Below are positions 54,054 through 63,492 of a stretch of 64,000 nucleotides of DNA, piece after piece. The notes beneath the pieces were generated by a model. It saw nothing but the letters and a program-made list of their open reading frames with translations. It was not told the DNA's origin and ran no database searches. The stretch comes from CBDCVO01 sp965223085 (lineage in GTDB: Bacteria; Pseudomonadota; Gammaproteobacteria; Ga0077536), in NCBI GenBank assembly GCA_965223085.1, contig OZ244981.1, forward strand, positions 2,914,001 to 2,978,000, in the 5' to 3' direction. The stretch's first letter is position 1, and each line of letters opens with the position of its first letter. Made by a program: the position numbers and the translations under genes.

Positions 54054-55439
54054 CTAAATTCGCAATGCTTGAGCGACGGCGTTGCCCAGATAATCGCGCG
54101 GGGAGAGTTTTTTCAAGCGCGCGCGTTCTGGGGCGGGGATCGCTAAGGAATCAATGAAGCGATGCAGGTGGGCCTTGTCGATATTTTGACCACGTGTCAA
54201 CGCTTTGAGTTCTTCATACGCATCGGTAATACCATAGCGACGCATGACAGTTTGCACGGGTTCGGCGAGCACCTCCCAGGCTTGTTCCAGATCGGCATCG
54301 AGCGTCGCCTGATCGATTTCGAGTTTATCGATGCCACGCAGGAGCGCTTCATATGCGACTACGCTATGGGCAATCGCACTACCGATGTTGCGCAGTACGG
54401 TAGAATCGCTGAGGTCACGCTGCCAACGCGAAATCGGTAATTTCGTTGCCAAATGTTCGCACAGGGCGTTCGCGATCCCACAATTACCTTCGGCGTTTTC
54501 AAAATCTATCGGGTTGATTTTGTGCGGCATCGTGGACGACCCGACTTCGCCGTCGATTTGGCGCTGACGAAAATAGCCGATCGCGATATAGGCCCACACA
54601 TCCCGAGAGAAATCTATCAACACGGTGTTGATGCGCGCCAAGATAGCGCTGAGCTCAGCGATAAAATCGTGCGGTTCGATTTGCGTCGTATAAGGATTAA
54701 CTGTCAGGCCCAGGGAGTCGACAAACGCGCCACTGAGTTCTGTCCATACGACATCGGGGTAGGCAATCAGGTGCGCATTATAGTTTCCCACCGCACCGTT
54801 CAGCTTGCCTAAGATGGGCGTGGCGCTGAGTTGTTCGCGCTGTCTACGCAGGCGGTGAACGACGTTCGCGATTTCTTTGCCCATCGTCGTCGGTGTTGCG
54901 GCCTGACCGTGCGTACGGGCTAGCATCGGGCACGCCGCGAAGGCGTGCGCGCGACGGCACAGCTCAATCTCGAGCGCGTCCAAGGCCGGCAATACAACTT
55001 GTGCACGCGCCTCAGCCAACATGAGCGCGTAGGCGAGGTTGTTGATATCTTCCGAAGTGCAGGCAAAATGGAGGAACGGGCGCGCGTGCTGGAGTTGTGG
55101 GTGTGATTCGAGACGTTCCCGGAGGAAATATTCGACCGCTTTGACGTCGTGGTTGGTAGTGCGCTCTATTTCTTTTATACGCTGAGCGTCGGAGAGGTCG
55201 AATTCGGCATCGAGAGCGTCGAGAAGTTTTGTCGTCGCAGCGTCAAAAGGTCCCAATTCGGGGATTTCAGGCGCCGCCGCGAGGTGTTGCAGCCAACGTA
55301 TCTCGATACGTAGACGGAACCGAATTAGGCCAAATTCGCTAGTGATCCCCCGTAAGGCGCTGACTTGTCGGTGATAGCGGCCGTCCACCGGTGAGATCGC
55401 GGTCAAGGGATCAACAGTCAGTGGGCCATCGTTGTGCAT
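54054..55439 (-). CDS. purB: Adenylosuccinate lyase
   Basis: Cleaves adenylosuccinate and SAICAR in purine synthesis. The fumarase/aspartase superfamily signature is GSSTMPHKINPIDFENAEGN, and other blocks are TNHDVKAVEYFLRERLE, HFACTSEDINNLAYALML and RTHGQAATPTTMGKEIANVV. Length is 461 aa, E. coli-like. It starts the minus-strand run that continues to purL and is divergent from rnt with a 68-bp gap. Confidence 0.98.
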   Translation of the reverse strand: MHNDGPLTVDPLTAISPVDGRYHRQVSALRGITSEFGLIRFRLRIEIRWLQHLAAAPEIPELGPFDAATTKLLDALDAEFDLSDAQRIKEIERTTNHDVKAVEYFLRERLESHPQLQHARPFLHFACTSEDINNLAYALMLAEARAQVVLPALDALEIELCRRAHAFAACPMLARTHGQAATPTTMGKEIANVVHRLRRQREQLSATPILGKLNGAVGNYNAHLIAYPDVVWTELSGAFVDSLGLTVNPYTTQIEPHDFIAELSAILARINTVLIDFSRDVWAYIAIGYFRQRQIDGEVGSSTMPHKINPIDFENAEGNCGIANALCEHLATKLPISRWQRDLSDSTVLRNIGSAIAHSVVAYEALLRGIDKLEIDQATLDADLEQAWEVLAEPVQTVMRRYGITDAYEELKALTRGQNIDKAHLHRFIDSLAIPAPERARLKKLSPRDYLGNAVAQALRI

Positions 55440-55507
55440 AAATTATCATTCTTTCGAGAACTGCAATGTATAAGGTACTCGCTTGAACCCAGCGTGCAAA
55501 GTCGATT

Positions 55508-56158
55508 ATGGCGGGTAAATTGAGTCGGTCGGTGAGTAAATCAGTCGTTGCAGATCGTTTTCGCGGTTTTCTGCCTGTCGTCATCGATGTGGAGACCGGT
55601 GGTTTTGACGCGGAACGGGACGCGTTGTTGGAAATTGCCGTGGTAATGCTGGATTGGAGTGCAACGCGAGGTTGGTCGCGGCGGGCAACGATCGCCCGCC
55701 ACGTTGAGCCGTTTGAAGGCGCTAACCTGGACGAAGCGGCGTTGCGCTTTAACAAGATCGATCCCTATCACCCGTTTCGTTTAGCGATCCCGGAAAAGCA
55801 GGCCTTGCAAGAGATTTTTGGCGACGTTAGACAAGCTGTCAGTGAGCACGACTGCACCCGCGCGATCTTGGTGGGCCATAATCCTGCGTTTGACTTGGCG
55901 TTTCTACGCGCTGCGGTGGCGCGCCACAATATCAAGCGGAATCCGTTTCACGCTTTCAGCACGTTCGATACCGCATCGCTGGCAGGCGTCGCTTTCGGCC
56001 AGACCGTGTTGGCGCGGGCAGTGGCCGCGGCCGGTCTCGATTGGGATGGCGATGAGGCGCATTCTGCTATTTATGATGCAGAGAAAACGGCAGATCTGTT
56101 TTGCGTTATTGTCAATCGTTGGGATGGGTTGGCTAGCGGTGCGAATGTGTTGCGCTGA
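55508..56158 (+). CDS. rnt: Ribonuclease T
   Basis: 3'-5' exonuclease that trims tRNA and other stable RNA 3' ends. The DEDDh residues are visible: Asp-Glu in PVVIDVETGGFD, Asp in LVGHNPAFDLAFLRAA, and His-Asp in DEAHSAIYDAEKTADLFC. Length is 216 aa. The Phe/Tyr residues and the NPFHAFSTFDTASLAG stretch match RNase T rather than DNA polymerase III epsilon. Confidence 0.96.
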   Translation: MAGKLSRSVSKSVVADRFRGFLPVVIDVETGGFDAERDALLEIAVVMLDWSATRGWSRRATIARHVEPFEGANLDEAALRFNKIDPYHPFRLAIPEKQALQEIFGDVRQAVSEHDCTRAILVGHNPAFDLAFLRAAVARHNIKRNPFHAFSTFDTASLAGVAFGQTVLARAVAAAGLDWDGDEAHSAIYDAEKTADLFCVIVNRWDGLASGANVLR

Positions 56159-56184
56159 TAATGCGTAATCTTACATTGTGATGA

Positions 56185-57519
56185 TTATTCTAGGGCGGCC
56201 TGAATCCGGGTGCGCCAATCGCGTGCGTTAGCCGTCAGATCATCGACGTCTAGCGAGACGAGCTTTTGGTTTGCAACGACGCGACGTCCGGCGACCCAAA
56301 CATCGGTCACTTGATCACGATGCGTCGCATAAACCAGGTGGGAGACCGGGTCGAAAACGGGCTGGGCGCGCACCCCGCCGAGGTCGATCGCAATAAGATC
56401 GGCTTGCTTGCCGAGCTTCACGGAGCCGATCTCCGTTTCGAGACCTAGCGCTTCAGCGCCGGCCAGCGTCGCCATGTGCAAGGCCACGTGCGCGGGCACC
56501 GCACAGGGATCGGCGGCCGCACCTTTAGCCAGCAATGCGGCGGAGCGTATTTCGCTCAACATATCAAGGTCGTTGTTGCTGGCCGCGCCATCCGTCCCGA
56601 GCGCGACGTTGACGCCCGCAGTGAGTAGTTGCTGTACCGGGCAAAAGCCGTTCCCCAACTTTAGATTCGATTCCGGACAGTGCACGACATGGGCGCCGTG
56701 GTGCGCTAGCAGCGCCATTTCATGTGCTTCGATGCAAGTCATATGGACCGCCACGAGGCGAGGTGATATGAGTTCGTGTTGCTGCAAGCGGGCAAGTGGC
56801 CGGTAGCCATTGGCAGCGACGGCAGCCGTCACTTCCTGTGCTGTTTCGTGTACGTGCATGTGAATGGGTACGTCGAGTTCTTCGGCCAGAATCGAAATCT
56901 GACGTAGCGCATCGTCATCGACGCTATACGGCGCATGCGGGGCAAAAGCCGAGTATATCAGCGGGTGGCTCCGAAACTGGTCGTGGAATTTTTGTCCCTG
57001 GGCGAGATATTCACGCGTATTCGTCGCCCACGCGCTCGCAAAACCGATCACGATCATGCCCGCAACCATGCGAATTCCGGCCGCGATCGCGCCGCTAGCC
57101 GCCGCGTCAGGAAAAAAATACATGTCGTTAAAACAAGTCGTGCCGCCGAGCAGCATTTCCGCGGCGGCAAGCCGGGTACCGTCGTGCACGAAGCGGTGAT
57201 CGGCGAGCCGTGCTTCGGTAGGCCAGATGTGTTCGTTGAGCCATTTTTCCAGCGGTAAATCATCCGCCAAGCCGCGCAACAAACTCATCGCCGCGTGCGT
57301 GTGAGTATTGACGAAACCGGGCAGTAGCACGTGGCTCGCAAGCTCGAATTCAAGCTGTGCTCGGAACTGCTCGGTCGCCTCGGCACGCGGCAATAGCGCA
57401 ACGATGCGTTCATCGGCGACCGCGACGCTGTGGTGTTCAAGCGTAATGCGGCTCGGTTCGATGGGGACGATCCACCGGGCGTGAATCAGTTGCTCGACTT
57501 CTCGCACATTTGTACTCAC
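56185..57519 (-). CDS. mtaD: Methylthioadenosine/S-adenosylhomocysteine deaminase
   Basis: Amidohydrolase of the TRZ/ATZ family (444 aa). Metal ligands: NTHTHAAMSLLRG, HMHVHETAQEV and LGTDGAASNNDLDM. This fits MTA/SAH deaminases, which convert methylthioadenosine to methylthioinosine. It is divergent from mtnA with a 56-bp gap, which supports a role in methylthioadenosine salvage rather than guanine or triazine deamination. The start is GTG, with a weak ribosome site. Confidence 0.9.
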   Translation of the reverse strand: MSTNVREVEQLIHARWIVPIEPSRITLEHHSVAVADERIVALLPRAEATEQFRAQLEFELASHVLLPGFVNTHTHAAMSLLRGLADDLPLEKWLNEHIWPTEARLADHRFVHDGTRLAAAEMLLGGTTCFNDMYFFPDAAASGAIAAGIRMVAGMIVIGFASAWATNTREYLAQGQKFHDQFRSHPLIYSAFAPHAPYSVDDDALRQISILAEELDVPIHMHVHETAQEVTAAVAANGYRPLARLQQHELISPRLVAVHMTCIEAHEMALLAHHGAHVVHCPESNLKLGNGFCPVQQLLTAGVNVALGTDGAASNNDLDMLSEIRSAALLAKGAAADPCAVPAHVALHMATLAGAEALGLETEIGSVKLGKQADLIAIDLGGVRAQPVFDPVSHLVYATHRDQVTDVWVAGRRVVANQKLVSLDVDDLTANARDWRTRIQAALE

Positions 57520-57575
57520 GTAAAGTTTTGTCAGACGCTACGGTATCATAGGCATTTCAGCGTCAATACAGTGTT

Positions 57576-58640
57576 ATGGATTCATCGCCCAGCGCCGTTT
57601 CACCCTTGCGGTGGAACGACGACCATCTCGATGTCTTAGACCAGCGCTGCTTGCCCGCAGAGGAACGGTATTTGCGTTGCGACAGTGTCGCCGAGGTCGT
57701 CGCCGCCATCCGCGATATGGCCGTGCGCGGTGCTCCTGTGATTGGATTGTGTGCGGCTTATGGGGTTGTGTTTGCCGCCCGCGATGCCTACCGCGCACAC
57801 GGCGTGGCGTGGCCCGAGCATGTGCAGGTCGAGTGCGAGTATTTACGCCGCGCGCGGCCAACGGCGGTCAATCTTGCGTGGGCGCTGGCGCGCATGAACG
57901 AGTGCATCGTAACGTTGAGCGTGGCGCAAGATCCGGTGCCAGCGCTGCTCGTCCGGGCCCGAGAATTACACGCTCTGGACCTCGCAGCAAATAAACGCCT
58001 AGGTGCGTTTGGTGCCGAGTCTATCGCTCCCGGCAGCAAAGTTCTGACGCATTGTAACGCGGGGGCGTTGGCGACCGCTGGCTACGGTACTGCCTTGGGC
58101 GTGATCCGCGCGGCGCACGCGCGCGGTCATATCGCCCAAGTCTACGCTACCGAAACTCGGCCATGGTTGCAGGGCGCACGTTTAACCGCCTGGGAACTGA
58201 CCCGCGATGGGATCCCCACGTGCCTGCTTGCCGATGGCGCGGCCGCGTATTTGCTTCTTTGTGAGGCCATCGACTGGGTGATCGTCGGCGCTGATCGCGT
58301 CGCCGCGAACGGTGATGTAGCCAATAAGATCGGAACCTACGGGCTCGCGCTGGCGGCGCGCGCCGCCGGTGCGAAATTCATGGTGGCCGCGCCGTGTTCC
58401 ACGCTCGATAGCGCCGCGCTGACGGGTGCCGATATCCCGGTTGAAAAACGCCCCGCCGAGGAACTCACAACGCTGCAAGGGATCGCGATCGCGGCGCCGC
58501 AAGCGCAAGCGTGGAATCCGGTTTTTGACGTAACGCCGGCCGCGTTGATCGATTGTTTGGTAACGGATGTGGGCGTCGTGGAGAAGCCCGATCGCGCCGC
58601 GATCGCCAAGTTATTATCTCGCGAAAAAATCACGATTTAG
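57576..58640 (+). CDS. mtnA: Methylthioribose-1-phosphate isomerase
   Basis: Isomerises methylthioribose-1-phosphate to the ribulose form in methionine salvage. The catalytic Cys is in VLTHCNAGALATAGYGTALG and the Asp in VIVGADRVAANGDVANKIG; MAVRGAPVIGLCAAYG is the usual N-terminal block. Length is 354 aa. None of the later salvage genes (mtnB, mtnC, mtnD) is present in the window, so only the entry steps are seen here. gyrA follows after 101 bp. Confidence 0.96.
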   Translation: MDSSPSAVSPLRWNDDHLDVLDQRCLPAEERYLRCDSVAEVVAAIRDMAVRGAPVIGLCAAYGVVFAARDAYRAHGVAWPEHVQVECEYLRRARPTAVNLAWALARMNECIVTLSVAQDPVPALLVRARELHALDLAANKRLGAFGAESIAPGSKVLTHCNAGALATAGYGTALGVIRAAHARGHIAQVYATETRPWLQGARLTAWELTRDGIPTCLLADGAAAYLLLCEAIDWVIVGADRVAANGDVANKIGTYGLALAARAAGAKFMVAAPCSTLDSAALTGADIPVEKRPAEELTTLQGIAIAAPQAQAWNPVFDVTPAALIDCLVTDVGVVEKPDRAAIAKLLSREKITI

Positions 58641-58741
58641 ATGCAGAGTAGGGCGGCTTCGTGATAATATTAGCCGTCTTCTTTTGCCCTCGAATTTTGC
58701 CACTCCGTAGCCAGCTCAAATACTGAAGAATTCATAACGCG

Positions 58742-61288
58742 ATGGTCGATTTCGCGCGCCACTTGCAGCCAGTAAATATCGAAGACGAAATGCGGCAGTC
58801 CTATATGGACTACGCGATGAGCGTAATCGTTGGCCGCGCTTTGCCCGATGTTCGCGACGGCCTCAAACCGGTGCATCGGCGTGTGCTTTTCGCCATGCAG
58901 GAAGCAAGCAACACTTGGAATCGACCTTATGTGAAATGCGCTCGGGTCGTCGGCGAAGTGATGGGGAAATATCATCCCCACGGCGACAACGCGATCTACG
59001 ATACTTTAGTTCGCATGGCACAGGATTTTTCGCTGCGCTATCCTTTGATTGACGGCCAAGGTAATTTTGGCTCAGTCGACGGAGACGCGCCCGCGGCGAT
59101 GCGCTATACGGAATGCCGCCACGCACGCATTGCCAGCGATATGCTGGCAGACATCGAAGCGGATACGGTCGATTTCGTTCCCAATTATGATGGCAAAGAA
59201 CGTGAACCGACGGTATTGCCGGCCCAGCTACCGAATTTACTCATCAATGGTTCGAGTGGTATCGCGGTCGGTATGGCGACGAACATTCCGCCGCATAATT
59301 TACGTGAAGTAATCGATGCGTGCATTGCCCTGATCGATAATCCAGAGATCACGGTGATGGAGTTGCTGCACTATATTCCAGGTCCTGATTTTCCCACCGC
59401 CGGTGTAATCAACGGCTCGGCCGGCATTCGCGAGGCCTATCGCAGCGGGCGAGGTCGCATCTACGTCCGCGCGACCACTGAGATCGAGAATGCCGATGAC
59501 GATGCGCCCCGCATCGTCGTCACGGAGTTACCTTATCAGGTGAATAAAGCGCGCCTGTTGGAGCGCATTGCCGAGTTGGTTAAGGACAAAAAGCTTACCG
59601 GGATTCGTGAACTGCGCGACGAATCGGATAAAGACGGCATGCGCATGGTGATCGACCTGCGCCGCGGCGAAGTTCCAGAAGTAATACTGAACAATCTCTA
59701 TCAACAAACCCAGATGCAATCCGTGTTTGGGATCAATATGGTCGCCTTGGTAGATGGCCAGCCACGCACCCTCGACCTCAAAACGCTGCTGGAATGCTTT
59801 GTTCGCCATCGACGTGAAGTAGTTACGCGGCGCACCCTATTCGAGCTGACGAAAGCACGTGCACGAGCTCATATTTTAGAAGGGCTTGCGGTTGCGCTGG
59901 CGAATATCGACCCCATCATCGCACTAATAAAGGCCTCACCGGGACCCAATGAAGCGCGCGCGGCGCTCATGGACCGGGCTTGGGATCCGGGCGTCGTTAC
60001 CGAGATGCTGAAGCGCGCCAGCAGCGATCGTTCTCGACCCGAGGACCTCGGAGCAGAATTCGGTCTGCAGGATGGCGGCTATCTCTTGTCGCAACGCCAA
60101 GCCAAAGAGATCCTCGAAATGCGTCTCCAGCGCTTAACCGCGCTCGAGCAAGACAAGATCACAGCAGAATTTCGCGAGGTGTTGATCAAAATCGATGAAT
60201 TGCTCGATATTCTCACACGACCGGAACGCCTCATGGAGGTTATCCACAATGAGCTGCTACACGTGCGCGAACAGTATGGCGATGAAAGACGCACGAAGAT
60301 CGATGAAGATCACGAAAATCTTACTCTCGAAGATCTCATTAGTGAAACGGACGTTGTCGTTACGCTTTCCCACGCAGGCTACGCGAAATGCCAACCGCTC
60401 GACACGTATCGTTCGCAACGCCGCGGCGGCAAGGGCAAGACTGCGACGACGACGCGAGAGGAAGATTTTGTCGATAAACTTTTTATCGCCAGCACCCACG
60501 ATACGCTGCTGTGCTTCTCTAACCGCGGTAAAGTTTATTGGATCAAAGTATATGAATTGCCCCAAGCCAGCCGAACTGCGCGCGGGCGACCGCTGATAAA
60601 TCTGTTGCCGTTGTCGGAGGACGAACGCATTACAGCGACGCTGCCCATCAAAGAATTCGATCCGGAGTTATACGTATTGATGGCGACGTGTGAAGGCGTG
60701 GTTAAGAAAACCTCACTCGATCAATTTTCACGCCCACGGGCTAACGGTATCATCGCGGTAGATTTGGGTGATAGCGACTCCTTGGTTGGGGTTGCACTGA
60801 CGGACGGCGCGCGCGAGGTCATGTTGGTGAGTTCCGCGGGTAAGTCGATCAGGTTTGCCGAGACTGATGTTCGCGTAATGGGGCGGACCGCCCGCGGCGT
60901 GCGTGGTATTCGGCTCGAAGAAGACCAAGAAGTTATTGCGCTACTTTGCATGGATCCTGACCACGCGGTTTTATTGGCGACCGAGCACGGCTACGGTAAA
61001 CGCACCGAGGTCGACGATTTCCCACGCCAGAAAAGGGGTGGACGAGGTGTTATCGCGATCCAGACGAGCACCCGTAACGGTCGCGTTGTCGGCGCCGTAT
61101 CGGCCGCCTCGGATGCGGAGATTATGTTGATCAGCGATCGCGGTACCCTGGTCAGAACCCCGGTTGCGGGAATATCGGTAGTCGGGCGTAACACGCAAGG
61201 CGTGCGCTTGATCAACGTCGGTGAAGGCGAGCGCTTGGTCGGCATCGAACCAGTTGCGGACTACGGCGAGGAGGAGGACGAAGCATGA
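58742..61288 (+). CDS. gyrA: DNA gyrase subunit A
   Basis: Breakage-reunion subunit that introduces negative supercoils with GyrB. The active-site Tyr is residue 122 (AAMRYTE). The quinolone-resistance region reads HPHGDNAIYD, so residue 83 is Asn where E. coli has Ser; Asp87 is kept. The C-terminal beta-pinwheel contains the GyrA box QRRGGKG. Length is 848 aa. The gap before it has a possible TTGCCA/AATACT pair with a 16-bp spacer, but this would leave a leader of only about ten bases. serC, often found between gyrA and pheA, is absent. Confidence 0.99.
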   Translation: MVDFARHLQPVNIEDEMRQSYMDYAMSVIVGRALPDVRDGLKPVHRRVLFAMQEASNTWNRPYVKCARVVGEVMGKYHPHGDNAIYDTLVRMAQDFSLRYPLIDGQGNFGSVDGDAPAAMRYTECRHARIASDMLADIEADTVDFVPNYDGKEREPTVLPAQLPNLLINGSSGIAVGMATNIPPHNLREVIDACIALIDNPEITVMELLHYIPGPDFPTAGVINGSAGIREAYRSGRGRIYVRATTEIENADDDAPRIVVTELPYQVNKARLLERIAELVKDKKLTGIRELRDESDKDGMRMVIDLRRGEVPEVILNNLYQQTQMQSVFGINMVALVDGQPRTLDLKTLLECFVRHRREVVTRRTLFELTKARARAHILEGLAVALANIDPIIALIKASPGPNEARAALMDRAWDPGVVTEMLKRASSDRSRPEDLGAEFGLQDGGYLLSQRQAKEILEMRLQRLTALEQDKITAEFREVLIKIDELLDILTRPERLMEVIHNELLHVREQYGDERRTKIDEDHENLTLEDLISETDVVVTLSHAGYAKCQPLDTYRSQRRGGKGKTATTTREEDFVDKLFIASTHDTLLCFSNRGKVYWIKVYELPQASRTARGRPLINLLPLSEDERITATLPIKEFDPELYVLMATCEGVVKKTSLDQFSRPRANGIIAVDLGDSDSLVGVALTDGAREVMLVSSAGKSIRFAETDVRVMGRTARGVRGIRLEEDQEVIALLCMDPDHAVLLATEHGYGKRTEVDDFPRQKRGGRGVIAIQTSTRNGRVVGAVSAASDAEIMLISDRGTLVRTPVAGISVVGRNTQGVRLINVGEGERLVGIEPVADYGEEEDEA

Positions 61289-61317
61289 TGGGCCTGGGAT
61301 ACGACAGGCGCGCCGCC

Positions 61318-61343
61318 AGCGCCTGGTGCCATATCCGGGCTAG
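61318..61343 (-). repeat. Dispersed repeat, copy 3 (26 bp)
   Basis: On the minus strand it begins CTAGCCCGGATATGGCAC. It matches the copy before the ClC gene at 24 of 26 positions. It lies two bases from a 14-bp inverted repeat, and its left end overlaps a 6-bp hairpin (AGGCGC/GCGCCT, 61306-61324). Confidence 0.6.
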
Positions 61344-61345
61344 CG

Positions 61346-61395
61346 GTCTGTCGGACTTAGGCATACGCAGTAGCTTGCTCTTAAGTCCGACAGAC
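61346..61395. repeat. 14-bp perfect inverted repeat in the gyrA-pheA gap
   Basis: GTCTGTCGGACTTA (61346-61359) and TAAGTCCGACAGAC (61382-61395) with a 22-nt loop. There is no T tract after it. It could act as a factor-assisted end of the gyrA transcript or be a palindromic mobile unit. It adjoins copy 3 of the dispersed repeat. Confidence 0.65.
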
Positions 61396-61409
61396 TGTTA
61401 GGGCTAGGC

Positions 61410-62495
61410 ATGGACGCTAACGACGAACTCGAGGCGATACGGGCACGCATCGATGCCATCGACCAAGAGCTCGTCAAACTGATCAATCAACGCGCCGCTA
61501 ATGCTCAGCGCATCGGCGTGATCAAGCGCACCCAAGAAGCATCCCCGGTACTTTATCGTCCGGAGCGCGAAGCGAACATTCTACGCCGCGCGGCGCGCGA
61601 AAACCCGGGCCCCCTGCCTACCGATACGACGGTAGCACTAATGCGTGAAATCATGTCCGCATGTCTCGCCCTGCAACGACCGCTAGCGGTATCGTATCTG
61701 GGGCCGGAAGGAACGTACTGCGAAGCGGCGGCAGCGAAGCATTTTGGTCGCGGGGTGAGTTTGTGTTCGGCACCGAGTATCGATGAGGTGGTGCGTTTAG
61801 TCGAATCTCGTAGCGCGGATTACGGCGTGTTGCCGGTAGAAAATTCACTCGAGGGGCCGGTTAACCAAACCTTAGATAAGCTTAGCGCGTCGGATCTGAA
61901 CATTTGCGGTGAGGTATTGCTCGCCATTCACCACCAATTGCTAAGCAATGCGCAAGACGATGATAAAATTGAACGTGTATATGCGCATGCGCAAGCATTG
62001 GCGCAATGTCGGCGCTGGTTAGACGCCAACCTCAGTCAAGCAGAGCGTATCGCATTGGCGAGTAACGCCGAAGCCGCCAAACGGGCTGCTCACGAAGACC
62101 ACAGTGCGGCAATCGCAAGCGCCCGCGCGGGGCAGCTCTATGGGCTGGCGACCTTGAGTTCGAACATCGAAGATGCCACAAATAATACCACCCGTTTTGT
62201 CGTGTTAGGTCACCGCCTCGTCCCGCCCAGCGGCGATGATCTGACCTCGATCGTTTTTGGCATGCCCAGTCGCCCGGGCGCGCTAAGTGGCGTGTTGGAG
62301 GCGTTTGCCCGTGCCGGGATTAACATGACACGGATCGAATCACGCCCGACCCGCAACGGCACATGGGAATATCTATTTTTTGTCGATGTCGTGGGGCACG
62401 CGGACGATGCGCCGATTGCCGCCGCATTGGTGGAAGTCCGGCAACGCACGGGATGGATGAAGGTGCTGGGTACTTATCCGCGTGCTGCGCACTAG
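61410..62495 (+). CDS. pheA: Chorismate mutase / prephenate dehydratase (P-protein)
   Basis: Bifunctional enzyme making phenylpyruvate for phenylalanine. The N-terminal AroQ chorismate mutase (about residues 5-90) shows IRARIDAIDQELVKLINQR; the prephenate dehydratase domain starts SYLGPEGTYCEAAAAKHFG and has the catalytic TTRF in NNTTRFVVLG; the ACT regulatory domain follows (MPSRPGALSGVLEAFARAG, ESRPTR), so phenylalanine feedback is expected. Length is 361 aa. hisC, frequent between pheA and tyrA in relatives, is missing. Confidence 0.98.
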   Translation: MDANDELEAIRARIDAIDQELVKLINQRAANAQRIGVIKRTQEASPVLYRPEREANILRRAARENPGPLPTDTTVALMREIMSACLALQRPLAVSYLGPEGTYCEAAAAKHFGRGVSLCSAPSIDEVVRLVESRSADYGVLPVENSLEGPVNQTLDKLSASDLNICGEVLLAIHHQLLSNAQDDDKIERVYAHAQALAQCRRWLDANLSQAERIALASNAEAAKRAAHEDHSAAIASARAGQLYGLATLSSNIEDATNNTTRFVVLGHRLVPPSGDDLTSIVFGMPSRPGALSGVLEAFARAGINMTRIESRPTRNGTWEYLFFVDVVGHADDAPIAAALVEVRQRTGWMKVLGTYPRAAH

Positions 62496-62571
62496 AAAAT
62501 CGCGGGTCCGGCGCAAGTTACCGTCGCCACGCTGCCAAGCCGCGTAGCGAAGATGGGAACACGAGCGTTTT

Positions 62572-63492
62572 ATGGGTCAGCACGCTAATATCGAACGAGT
62601 GACCGTAGTTGGCGTCGGACTCATCGGCGGTTCGGTCGCGCGGGCGCTCAAGCTGCGCTGCGGCGATGTGCATATAGTCGGCTACGATCAGCAAGCTGGA
62701 CAGCTTGAACGTGCGCAGGCCTTGGGTGTCGTCGACGAGACAGCTACCGATATCGCGAGAGCGGTGCGCGACGCTCAAGTGATCGTAGTCGCTGTGACCT
62801 TAGGCGCTACGCGCGAAATTTTGGCTGCGATTGCACCGCATTTATCGGCGCAGACGGTCATTACCGATACCGGCAGCGCAAAGCAGGACGTTGTGCGCAG
62901 CGCGCGCGCGACCCTGGGCGCAGGATTCTCGTGTTTCGTCCCGGCGCACCCACTCGCGGGCGCCGAACGCAGTGGCGTGGATGCAAGTGACGCTGATCTC
63001 TTTCAGCAGCGCCGTGTCGTCGTCACGCCAGCGGCCGAAACCGCGCCCGCTGCCGTTGCACTAGTGAAAACGTTGTGGCGCCAGTGCGGCGCGGAGGTCG
63101 TGAGCATGAGCGCCCGAGCCCATGACGAAGTTCTCGCGGCCACGAGTCATTTGCCGCACTTGCTGGCTTACGCGCTGATCGAGTGTTTGGCGGAACTTAA
63201 AACCGACACAGAAGTGTTTGATTTTACCGCCGGCGGATTTCACGACATGACCCGTATCGCGGCCAGCAACCCGCTACTATGGCGCGATATTTGCCTCGCC
63301 AATGGCGCCGAACTGGTACGCGCCTGCGAGCATTTCGAAGCGACGCTGAGAGAACTCAAAGGCGCGATCGCAGCGCGCGACCGGGCGGTGCTCGCGGCAA
63401 CGTTTGCGCGTGCACAGCAATTGCGGCTCGAGATCGGGGCGCGGCGCGCAACACCACCCGCGGACCCGCCAGTAAACGACGATGCGACTTAA
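62572..63492 (+). CDS. tyrA: Prephenate dehydrogenase
   Basis: NAD(P)-dependent enzyme for tyrosine synthesis (306 aa). The Rossmann motif VVGVGLIGGSVARALKL is at the N terminus, followed by DTGSAKQDVV, VPAHPLAGAERSGVDAS and the ATSHLPHLLAYAL and DFTAGGFHDMTRIAAS blocks typical of the TyrA dehydrogenase domain. There is no fused chorismate mutase or ACT domain. It overlaps aroA by 11 bases; in some relatives these two genes are fused, here they are separate. Confidence 0.96.
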   Translation: MGQHANIERVTVVGVGLIGGSVARALKLRCGDVHIVGYDQQAGQLERAQALGVVDETATDIARAVRDAQVIVVAVTLGATREILAAIAPHLSAQTVITDTGSAKQDVVRSARATLGAGFSCFVPAHPLAGAERSGVDASDADLFQQRRVVVTPAAETAPAAVALVKTLWRQCGAEVVSMSARAHDEVLAATSHLPHLLAYALIECLAELKTDTEVFDFTAGGFHDMTRIAASNPLLWRDICLANGAELVRACEHFEATLRELKGAIAARDRAVLAATFARAQQLRLEIGARRATPPADPPVNDDAT

